Assembly (NCBI GenBank): GCA_963695155.1
Contig: CAVOGD010000006.1
Location: 643,301-707,300 of the forward strand
DNA: 64,000 bases
From: SG8-30 sp963695155
GTDB lineage: Bacteria; Pseudomonadota; Gammaproteobacteria; Steroidobacterales; Steroidobacteraceae
Reading direction: 5' to 3'
Position numbers and translations under genes: made by a program
Notes under the pieces: model-generated
Database searches by the model: none
What the model was told of the DNA's origin: nothing
What the model saw: the letters and a program-made list of their open reading frames with translations, nothing else
Shown here: one piece after another, positions 10,554 to 19,101 of the stretch
How the letters are laid out: each line of letters starts with the position of its first letter
Position numbering within the stretch: the stretch's first letter is position 1

Positions 10554-11931
10554 GGCTGTCGCGCCCATTCGATCCCAGGTAAGCGTCGATCGCGTGGGCG
10601 GCCAGCTTGCCGTCCTGCACGGCGGTCACCGTCAGGTCCTGGCCGCCCTGCACGCAGTCGCCGCCGGCCCACACGTCGTCCAGCGAGGTGCGGCGACCGG
10701 CGTCGGTCACGATGCGGCCGCCCTCGATGCGCAATGACCCGCCGGCGTCGCCCAGTTCGTCCACCGCCAGCTCCTGGCCGATCGCCCTGAAGACCGTGTC
10801 GGCCGCCAGCGAGAACGTCTGGCCCGTGCCTTCGACCTTGCCGCCCTCGCCCGCCCGCGTGCGCTCGAACTCCACGCCCGCGACGAAGGCCTCGCCCAGG
10901 ATGCGCGTGGGCCGCGCCCAGTGCCGGATCAGCACGCCGTTGCCCTGCGCCAGCCGCTGCTCGTAGGCACTGGCGCCCATCTGCCCTGCGCCGCGCCGGT
11001 AGACGATCGTCACTTCATCGGCGCCCAGCCGCTTGCTCTGCAGTGCGATGTCCATGGCGGTCATGCCGCCGCCGATGACGACGACGCGCCGGCCGACCGG
11101 CAGCCGCGCCTTGTCCGCGGCCTGTCGCAGCTCGGCGATGTATGCGACCGCGTCGACGACGCCCGGCAGGTCCGCGCCCGGCACTTCGAGGCGGCGGGTT
11201 CCCGCCAGGCCGATGGCCAGGAACACGGCGTCGAAGTCGCGGCGCAACTGCGCCAGCGTCAGGTCCCGGCCCAGCGCCGCGCCGGCGCGGACCTCGATGC
11301 CGCCGATGGCCAGGATCCAGGCGACCTCGCGCTGCGCGAAGTCGTCCACCGTCTTGTAGGCCGCGATCCCGTACTCGTTCAGCCCGCCCAGCTTGCCGTC
11401 GCGGCTGAAGACCGTCACGTCGTGCCCGAGGCAGGCCAGCCGGTGCGCGCAGGACAGCCCGGCCGGGCCGCCGCCCACGACCGCGACGTGCCTGCCGGAC
11501 GGCGCTGCGCGCTCGAACAGCCGGGTTCCCGACGCCAGCACCGGGTCGGTGGCGTGGCGCTGCAACAGGCCGATCTTCACCGGCGAGTCGCCCGGCACGT
11601 TGCGCACGCAGGCCTGCTCGCACAGCACCTCGGTCGGGCAGACCCGCGCGCACATGCCACCCATGATGTTCTCGGACAGGATCGTGTGCGCCGACCCCTC
11701 GAGGTCGCCGCTGCGGATCGACTGGATGAAGCGGGGTATGTCTATGCCGGTCGGGCAGGCCGCCGTGCAGGGCGCCGCAAAGCAGAAATAGCAGCGATCG
11801 GCGGCGACCAGCGCTTCGGACTTCGTGAGGGGCGGATGCAGGTCCGAGAAGTTGCGCGCGATCTCGGCGGCACCCAGGCGGCCCGCGGCCACGTCCGGAT
11901 TCACCCCCGCCCCGGCCTTGCGCGACGACAC
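10546..11931 (-). CDS. preT: Dihydropyrimidine dehydrogenase electron-transfer subunit PreT (GltD-like)
   Basis: A 461-residue flavoprotein that passes electrons from NAD(P)H to PreA. The N-terminal cysteine-rich region (CYFCFAAPCTAACPTGIDIP and MCARVCPTEVLCEQAC) binds Fe-S clusters. It is followed by an FAD-binding VVGGGPAGLSCAHR motif and a second Rossmann motif VVIGGGMTAMDIAL for NAD(P)H. The C-terminal region contains the DDVWAGGDC motif typical of this disulfide-reductase fold. Translation appears to start with GTG, 15 bases after the dihydropyrimidinase stop, with AGGG just upstream. It overlaps preA, so the two subunits are translationally coupled. Confidence 0.92.
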   Translation of the reverse strand: MSSRKAGAGVNPDVAAGRLGAAEIARNFSDLHPPLTKSEALVAADRCYFCFAAPCTAACPTGIDIPRFIQSIRSGDLEGSAHTILSENIMGGMCARVCPTEVLCEQACVRNVPGDSPVKIGLLQRHATDPVLASGTRLFERAAPSGRHVAVVGGGPAGLSCAHRLACLGHDVTVFSRDGKLGGLNEYGIAAYKTVDDFAQREVAWILAIGGIEVRAGAALGRDLTLAQLRRDFDAVFLAIGLAGTRRLEVPGADLPGVVDAVAYIAELRQAADKARLPVGRRVVVIGGGMTAMDIALQSKRLGADEVTIVYRRGAGQMGASAYEQRLAQGNGVLIRHWARPTRILGEAFVAGVEFERTRAGEGGKVEGTGQTFSLAADTVFRAIGQELAVDELGDAGGSLRIEGGRIVTDAGRRTSLDDVWAGGDCVQGGQDLTVTAVQDGKLAAHAIDAYLGSNGRDSHE

Positions 11932-11946
11932 GCGGCTGCCCTGCCG

Positions 11947-13395
11947 TCAGCGCCGCGCGCGCTGCACGGCGCTCGGCCTGGCCAGCTCCGCCTGCTTCTT
12001 CAGGGCGTCGTAGTACGGCGCGAACGGCGGGCGGTCCACGTAGCGGCCCGCGCCGCGCTCCACCTTGAGCTGGCCGTCCGCAAAGACGAGCTTGCCGGCG
12101 CTGATCGTATGCGAGGCGCAGCCCTTGACCGTCATGCCCTCGAAGATGTTGAAGTCGATCTTCTGGTGGTGCGTCTTCGCCGAGATGGTCTTGCTGGCCG
12201 CCGGGTCCCAGACGACGAGGTCGGCATCGGCGCCGACCGACACGCTGCCCTTGCGCGGGTAGATGTTGAAGATCTGCGCGGCGTTCGTGGAAGTGACCCG
12301 CACGAATTCGTTCATGGTCAGGCGCCCGCTGCCCACGCCGTGGTGCCACAGCACCTCCATGCGGTTCTCCACGCCCGCCGTGCCGTTCGGGATCTTGCGG
12401 AAGTCGTCGCGGCCGGCGGCCTTCTGGTCCGCGCAGAAGCAGCAGTGGTCGGTCGCGGTGGTCTGCAGGTTGCCCGCCTGCAGGCCGTGCCACAGCGCCG
12501 CCTGGTGTTCCCTGGCGCGGTACGGCGGGCTCATCACGTGCGCGGCCGCGCGCGTGAAATCCGGGTCCCGGTACACCGAGTCGTCTATCAGCAGGTGGCC
12601 GGCCAGCACCTCGCCGAAGACCCGCTGGCCTTCGTTGCGGGCGCGCGTGATCGCCTCCAGCGCCTGCCGCGACGAGACGTGCACCACGTACAGCGGCACC
12701 CGCAGCACCTCGGCGATGCGGATGGCGCGATGGGCCGCCTCGCCCTCGACCTCCGGCGGCCGCGACAGCGGATGGCCCTCGGGCCCGGTGATGCCCTGCC
12801 GGAAGATCTGCTCCTGCAAGCGGTACACCAGCTCGCCGTTCTCGGCATGCACGGTCACGACGGCGCCCAGCGTGATGGCCTTCGAGAAGCTGTTCACCAG
12901 GATCTCGTCGTCGGCCATGATGGCGCCCTTGTACGCCATGAAGTGCTTGAAGCTGTTGACGCCGTGGTCGCGCACCAGCGTCTCCATGTCCGCGCCGACC
13001 GTCTCGTCCCACCACGTGATCGCGACGTGGAACGAGTAGTCCGCCACCGACTTCTCGGCCCAGCCGCGCCACTGGCGGTAGGCCTCCATGACATTCTGTT
13101 TCGGGTTGGGAATCACGAAGTCGATGATCATCGTCGTGCCGCCCGCGAGGCCCGCCGCGGTGCCGGTGTAGAAGTCCTCGCTGGTGACCGTGCCCATGAA
13201 CGGCAGCTGCATGTGGGTGTGCGGGTCGATCCCGCCGGGCATCACGTACTGGCCGCCGGCATCGACGACCTCGCAGCCCGCCGGGGCGGCCAGTCCCTGC
13301 CCCACCTGCACGATGCGTCCGCCATCGCACAACACGTCGGCGCGAACCGTCTGCTCCGCCGTGACCACCGTTCCGCCCCTGACCAGCAGCGCCAT
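11947..13395 (-). CDS. hydA: Dihydropyrimidinase (D-hydantoinase)
   Basis: A 482-residue amidohydrolase that opens dihydrouracil or dihydrothymine to N-carbamoyl-beta-amino acids. The binuclear metal site is complete by eye: GGIDPHTHMQ (HxH), the carbamylated-Lys region SFKHFMAYKG, His in VTVHAENGE, His in VVHVSSRQA and Asp in TATDHCCF. The ATG at 13395 follows a strong AGAGGTG ribosome-binding site. The permease stop codon lies five bases upstream. Its position in a preTA operon makes dihydropyrimidine the likely substrate rather than a synthetic hydantoin. Confidence 0.94.
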   Translation of the reverse strand: MALLVRGGTVVTAEQTVRADVLCDGGRIVQVGQGLAAPAGCEVVDAGGQYVMPGGIDPHTHMQLPFMGTVTSEDFYTGTAAGLAGGTTMIIDFVIPNPKQNVMEAYRQWRGWAEKSVADYSFHVAITWWDETVGADMETLVRDHGVNSFKHFMAYKGAIMADDEILVNSFSKAITLGAVVTVHAENGELVYRLQEQIFRQGITGPEGHPLSRPPEVEGEAAHRAIRIAEVLRVPLYVVHVSSRQALEAITRARNEGQRVFGEVLAGHLLIDDSVYRDPDFTRAAAHVMSPPYRAREHQAALWHGLQAGNLQTTATDHCCFCADQKAAGRDDFRKIPNGTAGVENRMEVLWHHGVGSGRLTMNEFVRVTSTNAAQIFNIYPRKGSVSVGADADLVVWDPAASKTISAKTHHQKIDFNIFEGMTVKGCASHTISAGKLVFADGQLKVERGAGRYVDRPPFAPYYDALKKQAELARPSAVQRARR

Positions 13396-13400
13396 GGCTG

Positions 13401-14864
13401 TCACCTCTTTCTGCCCAGGAGATAATAGATCATTCCACCCAGCAGCGAGCCCGTGAACCAGCCGTAGTCGTAGAACCAGCCGAGCCGGCCGGTCGTGATC
13501 GCGACCAGCGTGAGGCCGACCGGCACCAGGAACGCCGCGAAACCGGCGCTGTTCCACGCCGGGTACGGGCCGTCGTCCAGGTACAGGCCCGCCAGGTCGT
13601 AGTGCTGCCGGCGCACCAGGAAGTAGTCCACCACCATGATGCCGGCGATCGGCCCCAGCAGGCTCGAGTAACCGATCAGCCAGTTCGAGTACAGGCTCTC
13701 GACGCTGACCTCGGACTCCAGCCAGCCCATCTTCTTGAGCAGCTCCCAGCCCATCAGCAACACGCCGATCACGCCGGTCACCAGCACGCCCCGGGTCTGG
13801 TTGATGAGCTTCGGCGCGACGTTCTGGAAGTCGTTGGTCGGCGAGACGATGTTGGCCGCGGTGTTGGTGGAGATGGTCGCCAGGATGATGATGACCATCG
13901 AGACGGCGACCCAGAACCGGTTGTCGATGTGCCCGATGAGGTGGATCGGGTCCGAGACCGTCTCGCCCACCAGCCCGGCGGAGGCCGCGGTCAGCAGCAC
14001 GCCGAGTCCCGCGAACAGGAACATGGTGAGCGGCAGGCCGAGGACCTGCCCCACGACCTGGCTCTTCTGCGACCGCGCGTAGCGGCTGAAGTCCGGGATG
14101 TTGAGCGACAGCGTGGCCCAGAATCCCACCATCGCGGTGAGCCCCGCCATGAAGTACCCCCACAGGGGCGCTCCCTCGGGCCGGGTCGCCGGCTGCGCCA
14201 GCAGTTCGGTCACCGACACCTGCGGCCAGGCCCAGGCGCTCAGGCCCAGCCCGACCAGCAGCAGCGACGGCGCCGCGAGCATCTCCAGGCGCCTGATCGA
14301 CTCCGCGCCGCGGATCACGACCCACAGGTTGGCGATCCAGAAGATGAAGAAGCCGATGACCTCGCCCTTGCTGCCGAGGCGGGCCCAGGGCTCGAACAGC
14401 GCCGCCAGCAGCAGGTGCACGGCGATGCCGCCGAACAGCGTCTGGATGCCGAACCAGCCGCAGGCGACCAGTGCGCGGATCAGCGCCGGCACGTTCGAGC
14501 CGATGATGCCGAACGAGGAGCGCAGCACGACCGGGAACGGAATGCCGTACTTGGTGCCCGGAAAGGCATTCAGCGTGAGCGGCACCAGGATGAGGACGTT
14601 GGCCAGCAGGATCGTCCACAGCGCCTCGGCGACCGACAGGCCGAAGTAGGCCGTCAGCACGCCGCCCAGCGTGTAGGTCGGCACGCAGATGGACATGCCC
14701 ACCCACAGCGCCGCGATGTGCCAGTGGTTCCAGGTGCGCTGGCCGGCCCGGGTGGGCGCAATGTCCTCGTTATAGCGGGGACTGCCACGGACGTCCGCAC
14801 CGACGTCCAGCTCGCGGAAGTCGCCGACCTCGACGACCCGGCTCGTCGCTCGCAGCTCCGCCAT
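13401..14864 (-). CDS. NCS1-family nucleobase/hydantoin/allantoin permease
   Basis: A 487-residue integral membrane symporter with about 12 hydrophobic segments. The family hallmark region after TM1-2 (NHWHIAALWVGMSICVPTYTLGG) and the sequences FPVVLRSSFG and LNIPDFSRYARS are typical of NCS1 transporters such as Mhp1, PucI and uracil/allantoin permeases. The ATG at 14864 has a purine-rich G run just upstream and is preferred over an ATG nine codons earlier. Placed between beta-ureidopropionase and dihydropyrimidinase, it most likely imports uracil, cytosine or a related ring compound. Substrate choice among these cannot be read from sequence alone. Confidence 0.92.
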   Translation of the reverse strand: MAELRATSRVVEVGDFRELDVGADVRGSPRYNEDIAPTRAGQRTWNHWHIAALWVGMSICVPTYTLGGVLTAYFGLSVAEALWTILLANVLILVPLTLNAFPGTKYGIPFPVVLRSSFGIIGSNVPALIRALVACGWFGIQTLFGGIAVHLLLAALFEPWARLGSKGEVIGFFIFWIANLWVVIRGAESIRRLEMLAAPSLLLVGLGLSAWAWPQVSVTELLAQPATRPEGAPLWGYFMAGLTAMVGFWATLSLNIPDFSRYARSQKSQVVGQVLGLPLTMFLFAGLGVLLTAASAGLVGETVSDPIHLIGHIDNRFWVAVSMVIIILATISTNTAANIVSPTNDFQNVAPKLINQTRGVLVTGVIGVLLMGWELLKKMGWLESEVSVESLYSNWLIGYSSLLGPIAGIMVVDYFLVRRQHYDLAGLYLDDGPYPAWNSAGFAAFLVPVGLTLVAITTGRLGWFYDYGWFTGSLLGGMIYYLLGRKR

Positions 14865-14924
14865 ATCGCCCCCCCCGGGGAATCCCGTCATGCCGTCGTC
14901 GTCGCGGCCGCGGCCGCGTCGGCG

Positions 14925-15791
14925 TCAGACCAGCGGCCCGTAGGTCTCCGGCCGCCGGTCGCGGAAGAACTGCCAGGTGTTGCGCACCTCGCGGATCATG
15001 TCCAGGTCGATGGTGTGCACCAGCAGTTCGTCCTGGTCGTAGCTGGCCTGCGCCTCGATCTTGCCGCGCGGATTCACGATGTAGCTCGAGCCGTAGAACT
15101 CGCCCATGCGGTCGGCCCAGGGCTCTTCCTTGCCGATGCGGTTGATCGCGCCGATGAACACGCCGTTGGCGGCGGCCGAGGCCGGCTGTTCCAGCTCCCA
15201 CAGGTACTTGCTGAGCCCGGCCACGGTGGCCGAGGGATTGACGATGTATTCCGCGCCGTTCAGCGCCAGCGCGCGCCAGCCCTCGGGGAAGTGCCGGTCG
15301 TAGCAGATGTACACGCCCAGCTTGACGTAGGCCGTGTCGAACACCGGGTAGCCCAGGTCGCCCGGCTTGAAGAAGAACTTCTCGTAGAAGCCCGGGTCGA
15401 CCTGCGGGATGTGGGTCTTGCGGTACTTGCCCAGGAACTTGCCGTCCGCATCGATGACCGCCGCGGTGTTGTAGTAGACCCCGGGCATCGCCTCCTCGTA
15501 CAGCGGCGCCACGATCACCATGTTGTGCTTGCGCGCGTACTCCTGCATGAGCCGGGTGGTATGCCCTTCGGGGATGCGCTCGGCGGCCGCGTACCACTTG
15601 CGGTCCTGCCCCGGGCAGAAGTACGGCTGCGTGAACACCTCCTGGAAGCACAGCACCTGCACGCCCTTGGCGGCGGCCTGTGCGATGTAGGGCAGGTGCG
15701 CCTCGATCATGAGGTCGCGGATCTTCGCGGGCTCCATCGAGGTGTCGCCCTTCAGCGCCATCTGGATCAGGCCGCAGGTGAGCTTCTTCAT
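14925..15791 (-). CDS. Beta-ureidopropionase / N-carbamoyl-beta-alanine amidohydrolase (nitrilase superfamily)
   Basis: A 288-residue carbon-nitrogen hydrolase that releases beta-alanine, CO2 and NH3 from N-carbamoyl-beta-alanine. The nitrilase catalytic triad is visible: Glu in CFQEVFTQPYF, Lys in GKYRKTHIP and the nucleophilic Cys in GVYICYDRHFPEGWR. CYDRHFPEGWR is also characteristic of eukaryote-like ureidopropionases. An AGGGAAC ribosome-binding site precedes the ATG at 15791; reading frame extends farther upstream but without family similarity. It is the first gene of the pyrimidine operon, 60 bases ahead of the permease, and is divergent from a DapA-family gene. Confidence 0.93.
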   Translation of the reverse strand: MKKLTCGLIQMALKGDTSMEPAKIRDLMIEAHLPYIAQAAAKGVQVLCFQEVFTQPYFCPGQDRKWYAAAERIPEGHTTRLMQEYARKHNMVIVAPLYEEAMPGVYYNTAAVIDADGKFLGKYRKTHIPQVDPGFYEKFFFKPGDLGYPVFDTAYVKLGVYICYDRHFPEGWRALALNGAEYIVNPSATVAGLSKYLWELEQPASAAANGVFIGAINRIGKEEPWADRMGEFYGSSYIVNPRGKIEAQASYDQDELLVHTIDLDMIREVRNTWQFFRDRRPETYGPLV

Positions 15792-15906
15792 GTCGTGTTC
15801 CCTGGCTGCGTGAGCACTTGCAGGCGAGTCTAAATCAACACCGGCGGGCTTTGCAGCGGGCGGCGTTCCGGACGAGAATGACGATCGGTCCCTGCGGAGT
15901 CGCACC

Positions 15907-16833
15907 ATGCCCGAAACTGCCCGCCTGCCAGCGGTCCTGTGCCCGGTGGTCACCCCGTTCGGCATGGACCTTGCTCCCGATGCGGAACGCTTCATCAGGC
16001 AATGCCGGTGGCTGCTGACGCAGGGCGTCGGGCTGGCGGTCTTCGGCACGACCAGCGAGGGCAACTCGATGTCGGTGGACGAGAAGATCCACCTGCTGGA
16101 CCGGCTGGTCGAGGCCGGCATCGACCCGGGCGCGCTGCTGCCGGGCACGGGCTGCTGTGCCCTCAGCGACACGGTCCGGCTCACGCGGCACGCGGTGCGG
16201 CTGGGCTGCGCCGGCGTCCTGATGCTGCCACCGTTCTATTACAAGCCGGTCACGGACGACGGCCTCTATGCCAGCTACGCGGAGACCGTCGAGCGCGTCG
16301 GCAGCGACCGCCTGCGCATCTACCTGTACCACATTCCCCCGGTGGCCCAGGTCGGCCTGTCGCTGGAGCTCATCGGGCGCCTGCTCGCGGCCTACCCCGG
16401 CACGATCGCCGGCATCAAGGACAGCTGCGGCGACTGGGACAACACGCGCGCGATGCTGGAGCGCCGTTGGGACGACTTCCAGGTGTTCGCGGGCAGTGAG
16501 ACCTTCCTGCTGAGGACGCTGCAGCATGGCGGCGCCGGCTGCATCTCGGCGACCGCCAACGTCAATCCCGCGGCGATGCACCGGCTGGCCGAGGCCTGGC
16601 GGGATCCGCAGGCCGCGGCGGCGCAGGCGCAGCTCGATGCCGTGCGCAGCACCGTGCAGCGTTACCCGATGATCCCCGCGCTGAAGGCCATCATCGCGGC
16701 CCACGGCGGCGATGCGGCGTGGCGCAGCGTGCGTCCCCCGCTGGTCGCCCTGGACAGCGAGCAGACCCGGGCCCTGCTGCAGGCGCTCGACCGGCAGGGC
16801 TTCGCCATGCCGGCGATCGGCACCACCCACTGA
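15907..16833 (+). CDS. DapA/N-acetylneuraminate lyase-family aldolase or lyase
   Basis: A 308-residue class I aldolase TIM barrel. The pyruvate carboxylate-binding FGTTSEGNSMS loop, the Tyr-containing YLYHIPP motif and the Schiff-base Lys in AGIKDSCGDW are all present. It begins 115 bases from the beta-ureidopropionase start in the opposite direction, so the two operons share a divergent control region. True lysine-biosynthetic DapA is unlikely given the divergent motif (TTSEGNS rather than GTTGE) and the catabolic setting. A catabolic 2-keto-acid aldolase or lyase is more probable; the substrate is unknown. Confidence 0.85.
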   Translation: MPETARLPAVLCPVVTPFGMDLAPDAERFIRQCRWLLTQGVGLAVFGTTSEGNSMSVDEKIHLLDRLVEAGIDPGALLPGTGCCALSDTVRLTRHAVRLGCAGVLMLPPFYYKPVTDDGLYASYAETVERVGSDRLRIYLYHIPPVAQVGLSLELIGRLLAAYPGTIAGIKDSCGDWDNTRAMLERRWDDFQVFAGSETFLLRTLQHGGAGCISATANVNPAAMHRLAEAWRDPQAAAAQAQLDAVRSTVQRYPMIPALKAIIAAHGGDAAWRSVRPPLVALDSEQTRALLQALDRQGFAMPAIGTTH

Positions 16834-16882
16834 CTGTGCGGGGTCCGCGTGGAGGCCCTGCGCGGGCCGCCGGCGATCCGCC

Positions 16883-17860
16883 TCAGCGCGCCGCTGCTCC
16901 CCACGGCAGGGCATCGAGGTCCACGTTGCCTCCCGACAGGATCATGCCGACCCGGCGTCCCGCGAAGACCTCGCGGTGGGCGAGCACCGCGGCCAGCGGC
17001 ACGGCCGCCGAGGGCTCGATCACCTGCTTGAGGCGCTCCCAGACCAGGCGCATGGCGGCCACGACCTGATCCTCCTCGACCAGCAGGATCGCCTCGAGGT
17101 GCTCGCCCAGGATACGGAACGTGAGCGGCCCCAGCTCCGCGCGCAGGCCGTCGCAGATCGTGTCGGTGGGCCGGCCCGTGATCCGCACGCCGCTGGCCAG
17201 CGAATCGTGGGCGTCGCGGGCGCCCTGCGGCTCGACGCCGATGGCGCGGATCGCCGGATCGACGCCGTGCGCCGCCAGCGACGTGCCGGACATCAGCCCG
17301 CCTCCCGACACCGGCGCCATCACGATGTCGAGGCGGCCGGCGCTGTCCAGCAGTTCCAGCACCGCGGTGCCCTGCCCGGCGATGATGCGGGCGTCGTTGA
17401 ATGGATGAAGGTAGCTGGCTCCGCTGCGGGCCAGCACGTCGCGGGTGACCTCGTCGCGCGACGCCTGCCCGTGGTCACAGGGCACGACCTCGGCCCCGAA
17501 GTCGCGGATCGCCGCCAGCTTGACCCGGGGCGCGCTGCGCGGCACCACCACCGTGGACTTGACGCCGCGCAGCCGGCAGGCGAGCGCGATGGCCGCGCCG
17601 TGATTGCCGGAACTCTGGGTCACCACGCCGCGGGCCGCCTCCTCCGCCGACAGCGAAAACACGCCGTTGCAGGCGCCCCGGAACTTGAAGGCCCCGGCGC
17701 GCTGCAGGTGTTCACACTTGAAGAAGATGCTGCAGCCGGCCAGCTCGTCCAGGGAGCGCGACCGCATCATGGGCGTGTGCACGATGTACGGCTCGATGCG
17801 CGCCGCGGCGGCGCGGATCTCGGCCAGATCCGGAATGCGTTCGGCGTGGCTTGGCGGCAT
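16883..17860 (-). CDS. PLP-dependent threonine/serine dehydratase family protein
   Basis: A 325-residue fold-type II PLP enzyme. It has the Schiff-base Lys in RAGAFKFRGACN, the substrate-binding QSSGNHGAAIA loop, the phosphate-binding PVSGGGLMSG tetraglycine-type loop, and a C-terminal ILSGGNVDL. Without a regulatory ACT domain it resembles catabolic threonine dehydratase, serine racemase or hydroxyaspartate dehydratase rather than biosynthetic IlvA. It converges with the DapA-family gene (50 bases apart), so a shared pathway is possible but not shown. Exact substrate is unresolved. Confidence 0.85.
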   Translation of the reverse strand: MPPSHAERIPDLAEIRAAAARIEPYIVHTPMMRSRSLDELAGCSIFFKCEHLQRAGAFKFRGACNGVFSLSAEEAARGVVTQSSGNHGAAIALACRLRGVKSTVVVPRSAPRVKLAAIRDFGAEVVPCDHGQASRDEVTRDVLARSGASYLHPFNDARIIAGQGTAVLELLDSAGRLDIVMAPVSGGGLMSGTSLAAHGVDPAIRAIGVEPQGARDAHDSLASGVRITGRPTDTICDGLRAELGPLTFRILGEHLEAILLVEEDQVVAAMRLVWERLKQVIEPSAAVPLAAVLAHREVFAGRRVGMILSGGNVDLDALPWGAAAR

Positions 17861-17951
17861 CAGGGCAGACCTTGGCGGTCAGGCATGGGCCCGGAGACCA
17901 ATGATATCTCCCCGGGCCCTGCGGCCAAGCGAGCCGGCAGGCCGCGGCGCG

Positions 17952-18362
17952 TCAGCGCTTGGCGCCGGCCTTCGGCTCGTATTCGGCGATGATCCGGTAA
18001 TGCGCGTGCAGGCTGCAGGGCAGCCGCGCCGCGCCGATGCGGGTACCGGAGCACTGCAGCGTGCCTTCCACGTGCAGCGCCGAATCCGCCATCAGCGCGG
18101 CGGCGACCCCGGTCAGGTCGAATCCGCCGTCGCAGTCCCCATAGGGGCACGCAAAGTCGAAATACGCCGGCGCCGGCGGATACATGACGTGCAGTTGCCT
18201 GACCGGCGCCGGACCGGCCGTCACCGGGAAGCTCAACTCGACCCGCACCCGCTCGACGGTGGGGAATTCACTGCCCAAGGTCGCGGCGGCCGCGCGCTTG
18301 CGGCGCGACTGCTCGCGCCGCTGCTCAAGGAGTGACTGGCCGGAACGCGCTACCAGGCGCAT
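17952..18362 (-). CDS. Conserved-looking small protein of unknown function
   Basis: A 136-residue protein I do not recognise. It starts with a basic, helix-prone segment (LLEQRREQSRRKRAAAA) and has four Cys, two in YFDFACPYGDCDGGFDL and two in LQCSGTRIGAARLPCSLHA, spaced as might suit metal or disulfide binding. The ATG at 18362 has GGAGG about 6 bases upstream; a GTG two codons earlier is possible. There is no signal peptide or membrane segment. It lies downstream of the RRM gene on the same strand, 56 bases away. Confidence 0.6.
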   Translation of the reverse strand: MRLVARSGQSLLEQRREQSRRKRAAAATLGSEFPTVERVRVELSFPVTAGPAPVRQLHVMYPPAPAYFDFACPYGDCDGGFDLTGVAAALMADSALHVEGTLQCSGTRIGAARLPCSLHAHYRIIAEYEPKAGAKR

Positions 18363-18380
18363 CTGCACCCTCCGTCGGCC

Positions 18381-18398
18381 CGGTGCCTTGCGGCACCG
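18381..18398 (-). terminator. Hairpin between the RRM gene and the small unknown gene
   Basis: A 7-bp perfect stem (CGGTGCC, loop TTGC, GGCACCG) 20 bases past the RRM stop codon. There is no T run on either side, so it may only attenuate transcription or protect the 3' end. Confidence 0.35.
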
Positions 18399-18418
18399 GA
18401 CACGACAACCGATGGGCC

Positions 18419-18709
18419 TCAGTACCGGCGATTTCCGCCGCCGCCGCCGCCGCCGCCGCCCGAGCGTTCACGCGCATGGGCCTCGTTGACCTTGAGGGGA
18501 CGGCCTTCGAAGTCCTTGCCGTCCAGGGCCTGCATGGCCTTGGCGGCATCGCCGCTCGACATCTCGATGAAGCCGAAGCCGCGCGGACGACCTGTGTCCC
18601 GGTCATTGATCAGGGCCAGCGACTCGATCGTGCCATGCGGCGCGAACAGCGCACGCACGGAATCCTCGGTGGCGGTGAAGGGGAGATTTCCAACAAACAT
18701 CTTGGTCAC
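18419..18709 (-). CDS. Glycine-rich RNA-binding protein with one RRM domain
   Basis: A 96-residue protein that is almost entirely one RNA recognition motif. RNP2 is MFVGNLPF and RNP1 is RGFGFIEM, both with the conserved aromatic residues. A C-terminal tail carries nine consecutive Gly, encoded by a GCC/GGC repeat, before NRRY. Such bacterial RRM proteins are small RNA chaperones, often cold-regulated. The frame opens with GTG at 18709, and an ATG at 18700 would begin directly at RNP2. Neither has a strong ribosome-binding site, so the start is uncertain. Confidence 0.9.
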   Translation of the reverse strand: MTKMFVGNLPFTATEDSVRALFAPHGTIESLALINDRDTGRPRGFGFIEMSSGDAAKAMQALDGKDFEGRPLKVNEAHARERSGGGGGGGGGNRRY

Positions 18710-19101
18710 TGTTGATTACTCATATGGCTAGGATTTCAGACGCTACGGCGGGGCAAACCCTGCCGGTTCGGCGATGCTTCAGAGGTGGCAGAACCTGGCT
18801 GTAAAGGCACGCCGGAGTGGCGCAGTGAGCCAAGTGAGACAAGACCGGGAGATCACCAGACCGGCGGATTTTACCGTATCGGCGACCGTATTGCTTGTCT
18901 TTAGGGCTGGCGCCGGGTGGTCCCCACCCCCCCAGGGGGGGCCATGAGGCGCTGGCCCCCGGGCCACGACCCGCCGCGACTCAGTAAAGATCACCAACAC
19001 GCATTTTGCGGCGGCGCTAAAATTACCGCTGGTTCGGGCCGCGAGCGTCAGGATGCGGACCGAGACCGGATCTACAGAAAATATCTATCAGGAGTATTCA
19101 C
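18710..19101. other. Divergent intergenic region between the RRM and lipoprotein genes
   Basis: A 392-base gap holding the 5' ends of two divergent genes. For the minus-strand RRM gene, a TAAAAT -10-like hexamer reads at 18868-18873 with no good -35, implying a leader of about 150 bases. For the plus-strand lipoprotein, a TAAAAT lies at 19018-19023, again without a clear -35. A C-run facing a G-run near 18926-18941 could form a tight GC hairpin. I see no coding potential. Confidence 0.4.

Noticed and set aside
10921..13425. An 834-residue plus-strand frame across preT and hydA
   Set aside because: It is the shadow of two well-supported minus-strand enzymes with complete motifs, and has low-complexity composition.
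18926..18943. C-run/G-run as a terminator or G-quadruplex
   Set aside because: It has only a one-base loop, no T tract and lies in an upstream region; too little to support a function.
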